A DNA stretch of 64,000 nucleotides from Actinospica robiniae DSM 44927 (GCF_000504285.1 NZ_KI632511.1:6864154-6928153); one strand, 5' to 3'; shown: positions 52,259-61,518, counted from the first letter of the stretch. A program made the numbers and translations. Notes: generated by a model from the letters alone, not told the origin.

Positions 52259-53704
52259 ATGGCGAGCCGCGACGAGCGGAAGACCCCTGCCCAGATGTAC
52301 CGCGAGTTCGCCAAGCAGCAGCAAGCCGAGAAGCGGCAGCAGGCGGCAGCAGCGAAGAAGGCGGCGGACGCCGAGGCCAAGCGTCAGCGCGACGAACAGA
52401 AGCGCCTCGAAGCCGAACAGCGCCGCGCAGAACGCGCCGAGGCAAACCGCGAGGCGAAGGAGCGCGCCGAGAACGCACGCGCCGTTGCGGCGGTGCTCCG
52501 AGGCATCGACAGCCGCGAGGCCCAGAGCGAGCGCACGGCGAAGGCCCAAGCCGCGGCCTATGAGCGCAAGCGCAAGGCCGACGAGATCCAGGCACTGCGC
52601 GACGAGGCCGACCGAAAGACGGATGAGGTCACCGAGTTGGTCGAGTACATCGACCACATCCTGGCTGGCCGAGACCGCGACCTGGCGGATCTGCGCACAT
52701 CGACAGACGTCGACCCGCAGGCCGACGACGGCCAGCTCTTCGCGGACGCCGTCTGCAGCGTGTTGAACGGTCTCAACTATCTTCAGGGCCGCGACGTCGT
52801 GACCGGCACGTACGAGCCCGAAGCTCGCAGACTGGTGCTCCAGGTCGATCTACCCCGTAAAACGAACATCCCCGTCGCGCGGGAGTACAAGTACGTCGCC
52901 TCGAAGAAGTTGATCGAACCGATCGCCCGCAAAGACGCCGAGGTGCAAGTGCTCTACCGCAAGCTCGTGGCCGGGATAGCCCTGAGCGCCCTCGACTACA
53001 CGATGCAGATCACGTCCCCTGAACTCGTCGTCGAAGTGGTCCTAAACGGCCACTCACGAGGAACCGACCCAGCCACCGGCCAGAAGATCAACCCCTGCCT
53101 CGTCACGGTTCAAGCCGAACGCGAGCAGTTCGGGACGCTGGTCCTCGACTCCCCGGAACTCGATGCCGTCCAGTGCCTCCACCACCTAAAGGCCCTCATC
53201 ACCGAGAACCCCTACGACCTGATCCCGGTGACGCCGATCATCGACCTTGAGTTCCTCAAGAAGTACAAGCTCGCCGGCGAGGTTGCAGCGCTGGCCGCCC
53301 TCGATCACCGCACCGACCTGATGAAGATCTCGCCGTACGAGTTCGAAAAGCTCATCCAGCAGCTCGCAGAGGCCATGGGCATGAAGTCCTGGCGCACCCA
53401 GAACTCACAGGACGACGGCATCGACGCCATCGCCTACCGCGAAGAGCCCTTCAACACCGGCGTCTGCGTCATCCAAGCGAAGCGCTACAGCAAGACCGTC
53501 CCCGTCGAAGCCGTCCGCGCCCTCTACGGCAGCATGGCCCAGAAGAAGGCCGCCACCGGCATCGTCGTGACCACCTCCAAGTTCGGCAAGGCCAGCTACG
53601 ACTACGCCAGAGAGATGGGCCGCATCACCCTGTACGACGGTACCCACCTGAAGGCGCTCCTCCTCGAACACATGGGTCTCGATGTATTGATCGGTCGGAG
53701 CTGA
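52259..53704 (+). CDS. Mrr-type restriction endonuclease with coiled-coil N-terminus
   Basis: A 481-residue protein. Residues 1-140 are highly charged and coiled-coil-like (EKRQQAAAAKKAADAEAKRQ). A middle domain (150-340) is unrecognised. The C-terminal Mrr_cat nuclease domain (about 360-470; ISPYEFEKLIQQLAEAMGMK) has the PD-(D/E)xK core as Asp389 in DGIDAI and Gln406-Ala-Lys408 in VIQAKRY. Such enzymes cut foreign or modified DNA. ATG 52259 with CGGAGGCC upstream. Defence of the element or its host against phage is inferred from the family and place. Confidence 0.82.
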   Translation: MASRDERKTPAQMYREFAKQQQAEKRQQAAAAKKAADAEAKRQRDEQKRLEAEQRRAERAEANREAKERAENARAVAAVLRGIDSREAQSERTAKAQAAAYERKRKADEIQALRDEADRKTDEVTELVEYIDHILAGRDRDLADLRTSTDVDPQADDGQLFADAVCSVLNGLNYLQGRDVVTGTYEPEARRLVLQVDLPRKTNIPVAREYKYVASKKLIEPIARKDAEVQVLYRKLVAGIALSALDYTMQITSPELVVEVVLNGHSRGTDPATGQKINPCLVTVQAEREQFGTLVLDSPELDAVQCLHHLKALITENPYDLIPVTPIIDLEFLKKYKLAGEVAALAALDHRTDLMKISPYEFEKLIQQLAEAMGMKSWRTQNSQDDGIDAIAYREEPFNTGVCVIQAKRYSKTVPVEAVRALYGSMAQKKAATGIVVTTSKFGKASYDYAREMGRITLYDGTHLKALLLEHMGLDVLIGRS

Positions 53705-53948
53705 TGCACGGTACTGCTACGTGTAGGAGAAGGAGGGAAGGCTGCGTTGTGTCGTCAAGTGGGCGCAGAGCTCGGACTCCGGGCACGATCTCGGGGTTCC
53801 TGCAGAGTATGGATCATGGGGCCTCCCAGTAAATCTGGTAAAGCGTGCCCATAGCTATTGCCGAAATGGTAGCATTTGAGAAGTGACTTGAGGCGGTTAG
53901 GGCAGAATCGGCCGCAGGAAGAACCTTCGCGTAATGTGAGCGAGATGG
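53705..53948. other. Intergenic region with a drop in GC content
   Basis: No gene is supported. From about 53800 the sequence becomes visibly richer in A and T than its surroundings (for example CCAGTAAATCTGGTAAAGCG), and this continues to about 55130. It marks the border of a separately acquired segment. CCAGTAAATCTGG at 53827-53839 is a small perfect inverted repeat (CCAG-TAAAT-CTGG), perhaps an operator. Confidence 0.45.
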
Positions 53949-55010
53949 GTGTCAATGTCCATTAATGTCGTGCCGCGGAAATACCTTTGGGGAAGGGCTG
54001 GGAACCGTTGCGCTTACACTGGCTGCTCCCAGAAGCTGATCGATACACCTGGTATGGATGCCTTGGAAATCGCTCAGAGCGCAGGAATCATCTTGGGCGA
54101 GGAAGCTCACATTCGATCTAGTAAGGCTGATGGTCCAAGGCACGATGAGAGCTATCCGGTAGATATGCTCGACAGTTACGAAAATCTTATCTTGCTATGT
54201 CCGACGCACCATACAAAGATCGATAAAGACGGCGGATCCGATTTTCCGGTAGAGATGCTCGTTGCCATGAAGGCAACGCACGAGGAGGCTGTTGATTCTA
54301 CTCTTGGAGAAGCTGGGAAGAAGCGCCGCGAATTGTGTGAACGAACCGCAGTATCGGTGGCGATCTGGGAGAAAAAGCTTGGGCTCGACGATTGGCATGA
54401 GCTCAGCTACAGTCTAAATACGCCACGGCCGACGATTGCTCGGGATAGGTTTGAGCAGCTGCAGCGGCTTTGTGAGTGGCTGTTGGCGAAAAGGTGGGAC
54501 AAGGGATTTCCAGCCCTGGTTATAGCCTTTGAGAACCACCGGCTTGCCATGGCTGATCTATCGTCTATGCTTAGCGGTTCAATGAAATCGTGGGGCGAAG
54601 ACTCTCTGATGATGCACCGAGAGACGGTCAACCTAGAGTGGGACGAGGACAAATACGAGAGATTGTCTCGTGTCGAAGATGTGCGAGCTGCCATCATCTT
54701 CTCTCTCGTAGTAGAAGCCACCAGGTCCGTCAATTTTGTCATTGACGCTATCATTGAAGATTTGGACCCGTATTATCGATTTGACGAGGGTTTGTGCCTC
54801 ATGTTTCGTGGGGACGGATTCACTTTCGAGAAGTACCGGCTCGGCTATTCTTCGCATAGGCTGGAGCGCGGCCTGCTCTATCCAGGGATGCCCTATATCG
54901 AGAGTGTTGTCGATGAGTTGGTCGAGAATAAGAATCACGACTATGGAGTGCTGCTAAACCTCTGCGCGGACATCGATAATATCGGCGACTTTCGGTCTAG
55001 TCGATCATAA
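53949..55010 (+). CDS. HNH-endonuclease-domain protein with unknown C-terminal domain
   Basis: A 353-residue protein. The N-terminal 100 residues are an HNH nuclease with zinc-type cysteines: CAYTGC (Cys21, Cys26), EEAHIRS (His54) and ENLILLCPTHHTKID (Asn79, Cys84, His87, His88). Residues 110-353 have no recognised domain; they are mixed helical (RFEQLQRLCEWLLAKRWDKG, IIFSLVVEATRSVNFVIDAI). The base composition is far more AT-rich than its neighbours and uses codons rare here, a sign of recent transfer. It stands next to the Mrr-type gene, so a defence role is possible. GTG 53949 or ATG 53955 is the start. Confidence 0.75.
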   Translation: MSMSINVVPRKYLWGRAGNRCAYTGCSQKLIDTPGMDALEIAQSAGIILGEEAHIRSSKADGPRHDESYPVDMLDSYENLILLCPTHHTKIDKDGGSDFPVEMLVAMKATHEEAVDSTLGEAGKKRRELCERTAVSVAIWEKKLGLDDWHELSYSLNTPRPTIARDRFEQLQRLCEWLLAKRWDKGFPALVIAFENHRLAMADLSSMLSGSMKSWGEDSLMMHRETVNLEWDEDKYERLSRVEDVRAAIIFSLVVEATRSVNFVIDAIIEDLDPYYRFDEGLCLMFRGDGFTFEKYRLGYSSHRLERGLLYPGMPYIESVVDELVENKNHDYGVLLNLCADIDNIGDFRSSRS

Positions 55011-55095
55011 AATTGGCGTGTAGTGGATTGGAGCGCGCGAATGCTATGCGCCTTCACTTTTCGGTGCACGCTTCTCGAAGTTGTTCTTGTAGAAA

Positions 55096-56193
55096 TTAGA
55101 TTGCGCCGGATAATGCATTCTTGCTCAGATCAATGGAAGTGAATAGAACGTCAGACAGCGGTCCTGAACCTAGCCCCGAAGAAGCCGCAACCTTGAGCAA
55201 TTCTTGCTGCCGCATGCTGTCCAGGCAAAGCGGTGCGCTCTTGTAGGTGGCGACCTCGCGCGCAGCATACCCGTCACCCAAGAGCAGCACTTTTTCGGCG
55301 GAGTACATGAGGAGCCGATTTGCTGCTTCGGGGGAGAAGCCTCTTGCGAGGGTAGCGACACTGACGCCCAATCGAGCAAAATACGGCATACGGCCGGAAA
55401 CCGGTGGAAGGGCATAGAAGCTGGCGATCATCGCTGTCATTTTCGCGGTGAAGTCTTTCCCTGCTGTGTACGTGCACATGACGTCGAGGCAGGTTGCGAC
55501 CTGCCGTTCCCATGGCTCGGTGAGGGTGCTGGCCGCGAAGAGTTCGGCCGCGTCGCCCCCGTGGCCGTTCAAGCAGGCCGCGACGATCGCGGCCTGGCGT
55601 CCCTCCATGAGGTGCAGTCCAATGCCGCGGTGCCGCTCGGCGTGCTGGACTGCCTCGTCCCAACGAGCCTGTAATGCCAGCGCTCGAACTCCGTCTGAGA
55701 TGCAGGACTTCCACGCCCACTCATAGAGCTTCCGGTGCTCCTCCCTTGTGCCGACCATCCCGGCGATGGGAAGCACGCGGCCATCGACTTCCAGATCGGA
55801 GCGCTCCTTGATGGCTCGGAGCATGTTCTCCAGCAGGTCGACAGCGTCGTTGCCGCCGCCGGAGCGGATGCTGAGTCGGGCGAGGTTGAGTACGGGTGCG
55901 AGCATGTATCCGACGTTGGTCACGCTGAGGGTCGGGCCGGTGTCGCGGAAGATGTTGATTTGCTGCCAGCACAGGTCGCGGGCAAGGGGAGCGTCGCCGC
56001 TGTCGCTGGCGATCAGCGCGGCTTTGTTCAGGACGTAGGTTGCGTTCGTGAGTACGTCGGCGTCGCCAGCGCGGATGCTTTGAGCAACCTGGGCGATCTC
56101 GTCGACTCGCTCGGTCAGGCTGGGGCATGCCGGCCGTGGGCGGCTAAGAAGGGGGAAGCGCCGCGAAGCTGCGACGAGGGTTGATTCGTCCAT
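55096..56193 (-). CDS. Unrecognised helical (TPR-like) protein of the lanthipeptide operon
   Basis: A 365-residue, all-helical protein with Ala-rich helix pairs reminiscent of TPR repeats (ARDLCWQQINIFRDTGPTLS, ALQARWDEAVQHAERHRGIG, AAIVAACLNGHGGDAAELFA). It looks like the repeat half of the XRE-TPR regulators of streptomycetes without their DNA-binding domain. ATG 56193 has GGAGCTGAAC upstream, two bases after the preceding stop, so it is the last gene of the lan operon. No catalytic motif is visible. It could be a scaffold, a partner for export or immunity, or a sensor; none of this is shown. The long frame opening upstream at 56988 is a shadow of the preceding gene. Confidence 0.7.
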   Translation of the reverse strand: MDESTLVAASRRFPLLSRPRPACPSLTERVDEIAQVAQSIRAGDADVLTNATYVLNKAALIASDSGDAPLARDLCWQQINIFRDTGPTLSVTNVGYMLAPVLNLARLSIRSGGGNDAVDLLENMLRAIKERSDLEVDGRVLPIAGMVGTREEHRKLYEWAWKSCISDGVRALALQARWDEAVQHAERHRGIGLHLMEGRQAAIVAACLNGHGGDAAELFAASTLTEPWERQVATCLDVMCTYTAGKDFTAKMTAMIASFYALPPVSGRMPYFARLGVSVATLARGFSPEAANRLLMYSAEKVLLLGDGYAAREVATYKSAPLCLDSMRQQELLKVAASSGLGSGPLSDVLFTSIDLSKNALSGAI

Positions 56194-56195
56194 GT

Positions 56196-57176
56196 TCAGC
56201 TCCGAGGGAGGGTGGCGAGTGTCGCGGCTCGGGCGAGGATGCGCTGCTGAGTCGCCGACAGACCGAGGCGGTTCCAGTGGAAGATCACTATGTGGGTGAG
56301 GATCGCTCGCAATCCGCGTTCCAGGGTGCCGCTGGCCGCGGCCTCGCCGAATGTCCTGCCGGCCGCTTCGAATGCGTAGAGCCAGGGCCGGGCCTGGTGG
56401 GCGGGGCCGCCCGGGGCGAAGAGAGCTGAGTCTGCGGAGACCGGAACGCGTAGGAGTCTGCCCACGTCTGCGGCCAGCTTCTCGATTTTGGGTGCTGCTT
56501 CGGCGGTGAGGCGAGGGCGGAGCCTGGTCACGCGGTCGAACACGTCGCCGCACTCGAAGGAGTCGAGCCCCGCAACTCGCATCATCGCGGCGCACAGCAG
56601 CATCGACATCTCGCGAGGGCCCAGACCGGGTGCGGGGTGACTGACGTACTCCAAGACGCCGCGGCTGTCGGCGAAGAAGAGACTGTGGGCCGCGTTGACT
56701 CCGACGTCGCCGCCGAACGCGGCTACTTCCGGCTCGTAGATCGTTGGCTGCCAGGGCTGGATGTGGCCCGCAGCGGCCAGTTCGTCCAGTACGGGAGCGA
56801 CGGATTGGGCGGGCGTGCACGGGCCGATTCCCAGCACTCGGATACGCCAGCAGGGGTACTTCCGGAGGAACCACCAGCCGGTGATCGCTCCGGTCTGCTC
56901 CAGCCGATCGAGCTGGGGGAGTAGCACGCCCGCGCCGATCTTCTCGGCCGCATTCCAGTCCACGAACTGGATGCGAACCTGGAACCACTCGCGTTCTGCA
57001 CGCTGCTCAAGTGCGGCGACTCCGGCGGCCTGGTAGACGCAGACAGCCTCGTCGAGCTCTTCGGGAGTCATGTTGAACTGGGCTGCGATCTGTGCGAAGT
57101 CGCCACCGGCGAGGACCGAGAGCACGCCGTCCGCGAGGCAGGCGGTAGGCGCGGTGGTTAGTTGATCAGTAGGCAT
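56196..57176 (-). CDS. Stand-alone LanB elimination-like domain (thiopeptide-type, SpaB C-terminal)
   Basis: A 326-residue protein. After a 60-residue helical N-terminus (LADGVLSVLAGGDFAQIAAQ), residues 65-325 show the thiopeptide-type/SpaB C-terminal fold: WFQVRIQFVDWNAAEKIGAG, GWWFLRKYPCWRIRVLGIG, and a conserved helical end (GLRAILTHIVIFHWNRLGLS). In split dehydratases this domain removes glutamate from glutamylated Ser/Thr. Here it is an extra, because the LanB next door seems to have its own copy. ATG 57176 overlaps the lanC end by 19 bases. It may serve the same substrate or have turned into another tailoring step. Confidence 0.8.
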   Translation of the reverse strand: MPTDQLTTAPTACLADGVLSVLAGGDFAQIAAQFNMTPEELDEAVCVYQAAGVAALEQRAEREWFQVRIQFVDWNAAEKIGAGVLLPQLDRLEQTGAITGWWFLRKYPCWRIRVLGIGPCTPAQSVAPVLDELAAAGHIQPWQPTIYEPEVAAFGGDVGVNAAHSLFFADSRGVLEYVSHPAPGLGPREMSMLLCAAMMRVAGLDSFECGDVFDRVTRLRPRLTAEAAPKIEKLAADVGRLLRVPVSADSALFAPGGPAHQARPWLYAFEAAGRTFGEAAASGTLERGLRAILTHIVIFHWNRLGLSATQQRILARAATLATLPRS

Positions 57177-58330
57177 GCGTCCCATCCCGATAGCGGAGGA
57201 GCATCCCGACGAAGGGTTTCGAGGGCGAGTTCGACGCCGGCAGCGCCGGTGAGGAAGCCCGGCCGGGCGGCGGCTTCAGCGCTCTGGCGCTTCACTAGTA
57301 GGGCGACGTCGGGCAGCCGGCCAGCGAGGTGGGGCGTCTTCGCGTCTCGCGATGCGCGCCACGCGGTCTGGAAGATGCCGGCCGCGCCATGGCAGATCCC
57401 TGCATCCTTGATCTGCCGGAAGTTGGTCTCAGTGAGGTTCGCCGCGAAGTCCTGTTCGGCGCGTGCCTGGCGTACGTCGTCTCCGAGTGCGAGCGCGGCC
57501 AACTGCTGTGCACGGGTGATGCCGGGCGCCCCGTAGCACCACGAGATTCGCCCTGGCGACCTCTGGCTGGGCTCGCCCGACCGCAAGTCCTCGCGTGTGA
57601 GCCACTGCGGCCACCAGGGCCCGTCCGGCCCTTCTTGACGCCACTGATCGAAGAAGTCGAGTATCGACTCGATCGCTTCGCGCTGGCCGGGTACCTCGAT
57701 ACCGCGCGAGGCCGAGATCGCGAGGACGGCGAGGAGGCCGGCGGCCCCATGTGCCATCCCGAGATTCGCGTGGCCGCCAGGAGTGGGCACGATCCGGTCC
57801 GGGTCGTGCTCAACCCACCATCCGGAGACGGCCAGGCCGTCGACGTGGCGCGGCGTAGTCAGACCGACGAGGTAGTTGAGAGCGTCGGGAAGGACTGCGG
57901 CTTCCGGCAGGTGGCGCACCATCAGTGAGGTGAGCCCGACCAGTCCATAGAGGAGGTCGTACTCCTTGAAGGTCAGCGGTAGGCCTTCGGTACGAGCTCT
58001 GATTGCCGCACCGACTCGGAGCTCCACGACAGCGATGGTGTGCTGGTCTGCGACTTTCGCGGCGGTACGGTAGCGGGCGCCTCGGTCCGAAGTTGCCGCG
58101 TGCAGCAGGAAGCAGATCGAGGGGACGCCGTAGTAGAGGCCGGTGTGTCCTGCCGCGGTGATGGGCGACGCCGTCGCCGCGCGGATCTGCGCGGCTGCCG
58201 GTTTCCAAGCACCGCTGCCGGTCAGAGCGCGTTCCACGTCGAGCAACGCGGTGCCGGCTGCGCCGGAAGCAAGCGACTGGGCGCGGGCTTGCTCGATGTC
58301 GTCGCTGGTCTCGGTCGGGTCGATCGTCAT
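57158..58330 (-). CDS. lanC: LanC-like lanthionine cyclase
   Basis: A 390-residue cyclase that joins Cys thiols to dehydrated residues to make (methyl)lanthionine rings. The zinc ligands are all present: Cys265 in SWCYGAPG and Cys313-His314 in ICHGAAGIF. The GG-rich helical barrel repeats (GHANLGMAHGAAGLLAVLAI, GFLTGAAGVELAL) fit the family. ATG 58330 overlaps the lanB stop by four bases (ATGA). Length is usual for actinobacterial class I LanC. Confidence 0.92.
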   Translation of the reverse strand: MTIDPTETSDDIEQARAQSLASGAAGTALLDVERALTGSGAWKPAAAQIRAATASPITAAGHTGLYYGVPSICFLLHAATSDRGARYRTAAKVADQHTIAVVELRVGAAIRARTEGLPLTFKEYDLLYGLVGLTSLMVRHLPEAAVLPDALNYLVGLTTPRHVDGLAVSGWWVEHDPDRIVPTPGGHANLGMAHGAAGLLAVLAISASRGIEVPGQREAIESILDFFDQWRQEGPDGPWWPQWLTREDLRSGEPSQRSPGRISWCYGAPGITRAQQLAALALGDDVRQARAEQDFAANLTETNFRQIKDAGICHGAAGIFQTAWRASRDAKTPHLAGRLPDVALLVKRQSAEAAARPGFLTGAAGVELALETLRRDAPPLSGWDACLLIN

Positions 58331-61300
58331 CGGCTGCCCACCTCTGACAGCGCTATGCGACGCAGCGCGCAGGAGCGAGCGAGGCGATTTGTGAGGGCTT
58401 CGAACTTGGGATCGACCCCGAGCGCTCGAACGTGGTGGTCGTGCAGCAGCGTGCGAAGCACACCCGATGGGTCGCGCTGAGCGGCCAACGCCGTGTAGTA
58501 GGACTTCAGGGCCTCGTCACGCGCGTCCCACGCCCGCACGACAGCCTCGCCCCCACGCAGCTTCGATATCTCCGCATATCGGCGGGTCGGTTCCGCAAGC
58601 CTGACGGCGACCTCGCGGAGGGCACGGTCCATGGGCCCGGTCTCCTGCTTCAACACCTGCGCGAGCAGTCGGCATCCGGTCTCGGCGTCCGGCGCGAATG
58701 CCGCGGCTATGACGGTCATCGACACGGCGGCAAGGGCTTGTGCCGGGATCGCTGCTTGGGCTGCGGCGTTGATCTGCGCGACGGCCGCCGCGGTGTCGGC
58801 GGCGAAGACGAGCTTTGCGCTGGCGAGCGCCTCTCCTTCGCCGTATCGGCCGGGCTGTTCCTGGTACGAGGCGATGGCCACTCGCGATATGAGCCCGCGG
58901 GCCTGTAGACCGCTTGCGACGTTCGCGACCTGGCGCGCGACATTCCCGTACGCGTCCGAGTCGGCCAGCCGGAGGAAGAGTGAGACGTACTGGTCGGTGT
59001 CCAGCCGAATCAGATCGCGGAATCTCCGAACCCACCAGCGAACAACCCGGTCGCCGCCGAGCCCTTCGACAGCGGCCGGCAGATGCCTGCCCAGGATCTC
59101 GTCGAAGCGTGCCGGATTCCCGATCAGCTGGACGTGGAGCACGTCACCGTAGCCAGCGTTCTGAGCAGGGCTTGGTCTGGTGGTGACGGCGGGCAGCTGC
59201 CTCGTAGACGACGAAGCCTTCAAGACGAGCGGGACGAGCAGTTGCGAGGGCACGCCGAGCCAATCGTGCGCGTCCGGGTCGCCCGCCTCCCGCAGCTCAA
59301 CTCGTTCGGTGCGTCTGAGCTGGAGGCGCAGGAGCGCCCGATCCAGCACGTGGTCCAGGTCGAGAGGCAGTCGCAGTTCCCCTTGGCAGAGGACGACGCG
59401 AGCTGGAACGCGCCACTCCCCAGCCCAGTCCTTCAACCGCCGCTCCCACTCGCCGGCGGCTACATCGTCTCCGAGGTCCGAGGCCTTGAGCAGCCACCGC
59501 GCGGGCGCGAGGACCGTTCGCCGGTACCGGATACGCGGCGTATAGGGCAGCGTCCGGGCGGCGCCGAAGTTGAAAGGTGAGAACACGGCGCTGCGCGCGT
59601 CAGCGACTTCGGACAAGAAGCGAGCGAGCAACGGCGTGTGGATTGTGGCTTCGAGAGCGTGCAGCGTGCGGGGGACGACGCGCTTGCCGGTCGGCAGGTG
59701 CACGAGGTAGAGCTGCTCGTCGTCGGCGGTGACGCCAAGGTCGTCCACGGAGACTCCCGGTCGGCCGTCAGCGCTGAACTCGGAAATCCGGATCACGTCC
59801 GGAAGCAGCTCCGGCGTGCGCACGATGTTCTCGTTGTGGAGGCGTCGGGGCGGGAACGACAGCTGCATTGCCGCTGTGTTCGGAGCCTCATCACGGAATG
59901 ACGCGGCCAGTCGTGCTGTGTCTGCTGAGTCGAAGAGGTAGGCGAAGCGGCCAGCCATGCTGCTGCCCGACCTGGGTACGGCATCGATCCACAGTTCGAA
60001 TCGGCCACGGTCGATGTCATCGAGGCTGTGCGCGTGGAGGTCGAAGGCGAGCTCGACCCGCTGCGGCGGGACCGGAGTGCCTCGCTCTCCGGCCGTCAAC
60101 GCCCGGATCAGTGGTTCTGTTAGCTCGATCTCCTGCGATCGTTCCCAATTCGCGCGCTGAAGGGCCGCCAGCATGGTCACATCGCGCTCATTGACCGTTC
60201 GCCACGTGGGGCGGGCCTGTGGGGCGCCGAGATAGCCGGCTGGGTAGCCGAGCCCTGAATCGGCGACCAGTTCGCGGACCGGGACGAGCGCGCCTGGACC
60301 ATAGCGAGCCCGGAAACGCTGGTGGTAGTTGATCCAGGCCGACGTGCCGAACGGCTTCGTGCTCAATCTGACCAGGACGTCCGCAGCGGCAGCGGCCTCG
60401 CGCAGAACCGCGTCCGGAACAGTGATCTTCGCATCGAGTCGAACATCGACGGCCAGCGGATAGCCGTGAGTGTCGTGCCGCGGTGCCGCCGCGCGCATCA
60501 TCGCGACGATCCTTCTGCGCGTACTCGTTCCCACCGGAGTCAGGGATGTGCACGACGCAGACCGAAGGCTGGCGGCGATCTCGTCGAGTCGGTCTACCGT
60601 GACCTTCAGATCCGGCAGTTCGTGAGCTGCCGCGGCTCTCAAGGCGTCCAGGACATGGGCGAATGCGTCAACAGCTGTCATCGGAGCGCGGAGGCTCGTA
60701 GTGACGATCTGGTGGTCAATCAGGTTGTGGAGCAACTGCTCGATCTTCTCAACGGCTACGGCCGGGAACTGCGCTGCCAGTCGCGGCACGAGTTCGTCGA
60801 AGCGGATCGGCTGAGCGCACAGGTTCAGGGCCGCCTGCACGGGCCGGGTGTTGGCCACCGAAAGCTCGAGGAGCGGCCCGGGAAACTCACCGGGTCGAGG
60901 ACGGCCTGCGACGATCACCCGGTCGTCCCGGACGACGCGTCCGCTGTCGGCGGCGACCAGAAGCCTGCGACGTAACTGCGGGTGACCTTCGAGCTCATCG
61001 ACCAGCACGCCAAGCCATTCGGCGTCCGCTCGGAGATGGACACGATGATCCGTGCCGATCTGGCCATCTGCGCGTGTTCCGGCGGCGGCACTGGCTACGC
61101 CCGCGAACAGCCCGAATGGGGTCGTACGGCGCTGCCACCTGGCCACGTAGGAGATTGCCGAGAGGACCGTACGACGCAGGTCACGGACGACCAAGCGGGC
61201 CGGATCTTCGGAGAGGACCGTGTCGATCTGCGTGGCGAGAGCAGGACTAGCGACGCTCAGGGCTTCTCGAAACCGGTCCTCCGCCCACACACGTGCCAGC

Positions 61301-61434
61301 CAGACGCGGCCTTCGCTCCGCATTGCGGAGTCGTCGGCGGGGTCGAAGCTCAGCGGAAGGTCCAGGCCCGCCGTATAGGTCGTAGCGCGAACGAGTACGA
61401 CGCCAGCGTGTTCGTATCGAGATGAGACAGCCAC
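58327..61434 (-). CDS. lanB: Class I lanthipeptide dehydratase LanB, full length
   Basis: A 1035-residue dehydratase. The N-terminal glutamylation domain (about 1-700) includes ARWQRRTTPFGLFAGVA (RTTPFGLF at 103-110), the conserved entrance of tRNA-Glu-dependent LanBs, and SPFNFGAARTLPYTPRIRY. The C-terminal elimination domain (about 755-1020) reads VLHVQLIGNPARFDEILGRH, VRWWVRRFRDLIRLDTDQY and [20 protein letters not shown]. It should glutamylate Ser/Thr of the precursor with Glu-tRNA and eliminate to Dha/Dhb. It starts 84 bases downstream of the precursor gene with GGAGGTTGGAAC upstream, and is coupled to lanC. Confidence 0.93.
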   Translation of the reverse strand: MAVSSRYEHAGVVLVRATTYTAGLDLPLSFDPADDSAMRSEGRVWLARVWAEDRFREALSVASPALATQIDTVLSEDPARLVVRDLRRTVLSAISYVARWQRRTTPFGLFAGVASAAAGTRADGQIGTDHRVHLRADAEWLGVLVDELEGHPQLRRRLLVAADSGRVVRDDRVIVAGRPRPGEFPGPLLELSVANTRPVQAALNLCAQPIRFDELVPRLAAQFPAVAVEKIEQLLHNLIDHQIVTTSLRAPMTAVDAFAHVLDALRAAAAHELPDLKVTVDRLDEIAASLRSASCTSLTPVGTSTRRRIVAMMRAAAPRHDTHGYPLAVDVRLDAKITVPDAVLREAAAAADVLVRLSTKPFGTSAWINYHQRFRARYGPGALVPVRELVADSGLGYPAGYLGAPQARPTWRTVNERDVTMLAALQRANWERSQEIELTEPLIRALTAGERGTPVPPQRVELAFDLHAHSLDDIDRGRFELWIDAVPRSGSSMAGRFAYLFDSADTARLAASFRDEAPNTAAMQLSFPPRRLHNENIVRTPELLPDVIRISEFSADGRPGVSVDDLGVTADDEQLYLVHLPTGKRVVPRTLHALEATIHTPLLARFLSEVADARSAVFSPFNFGAARTLPYTPRIRYRRTVLAPARWLLKASDLGDDVAAGEWERRLKDWAGEWRVPARVVLCQGELRLPLDLDHVLDRALLRLQLRRTERVELREAGDPDAHDWLGVPSQLLVPLVLKASSSTRQLPAVTTRPSPAQNAGYGDVLHVQLIGNPARFDEILGRHLPAAVEGLGGDRVVRWWVRRFRDLIRLDTDQYVSLFLRLADSDAYGNVARQVANVASGLQARGLISRVAIASYQEQPGRYGEGEALASAKLVFAADTAAAVAQINAAAQAAIPAQALAAVSMTVIAAAFAPDAETGCRLLAQVLKQETGPMDRALREVAVRLAEPTRRYAEISKLRGGEAVVRAWDARDEALKSYYTALAAQRDPSGVLRTLLHDHHVRALGVDPKFEALTNRLARSCALRRIALSEVGSR

Positions 61435-61518
61435 GTTCCAACCTCCTTCGTGTGGGCCGAGCGTTGGCCTAGCGAGGGCCGTCGGCGCCCGGCGTGCGGG
61501 CGCCGACGGCGGATCGGG

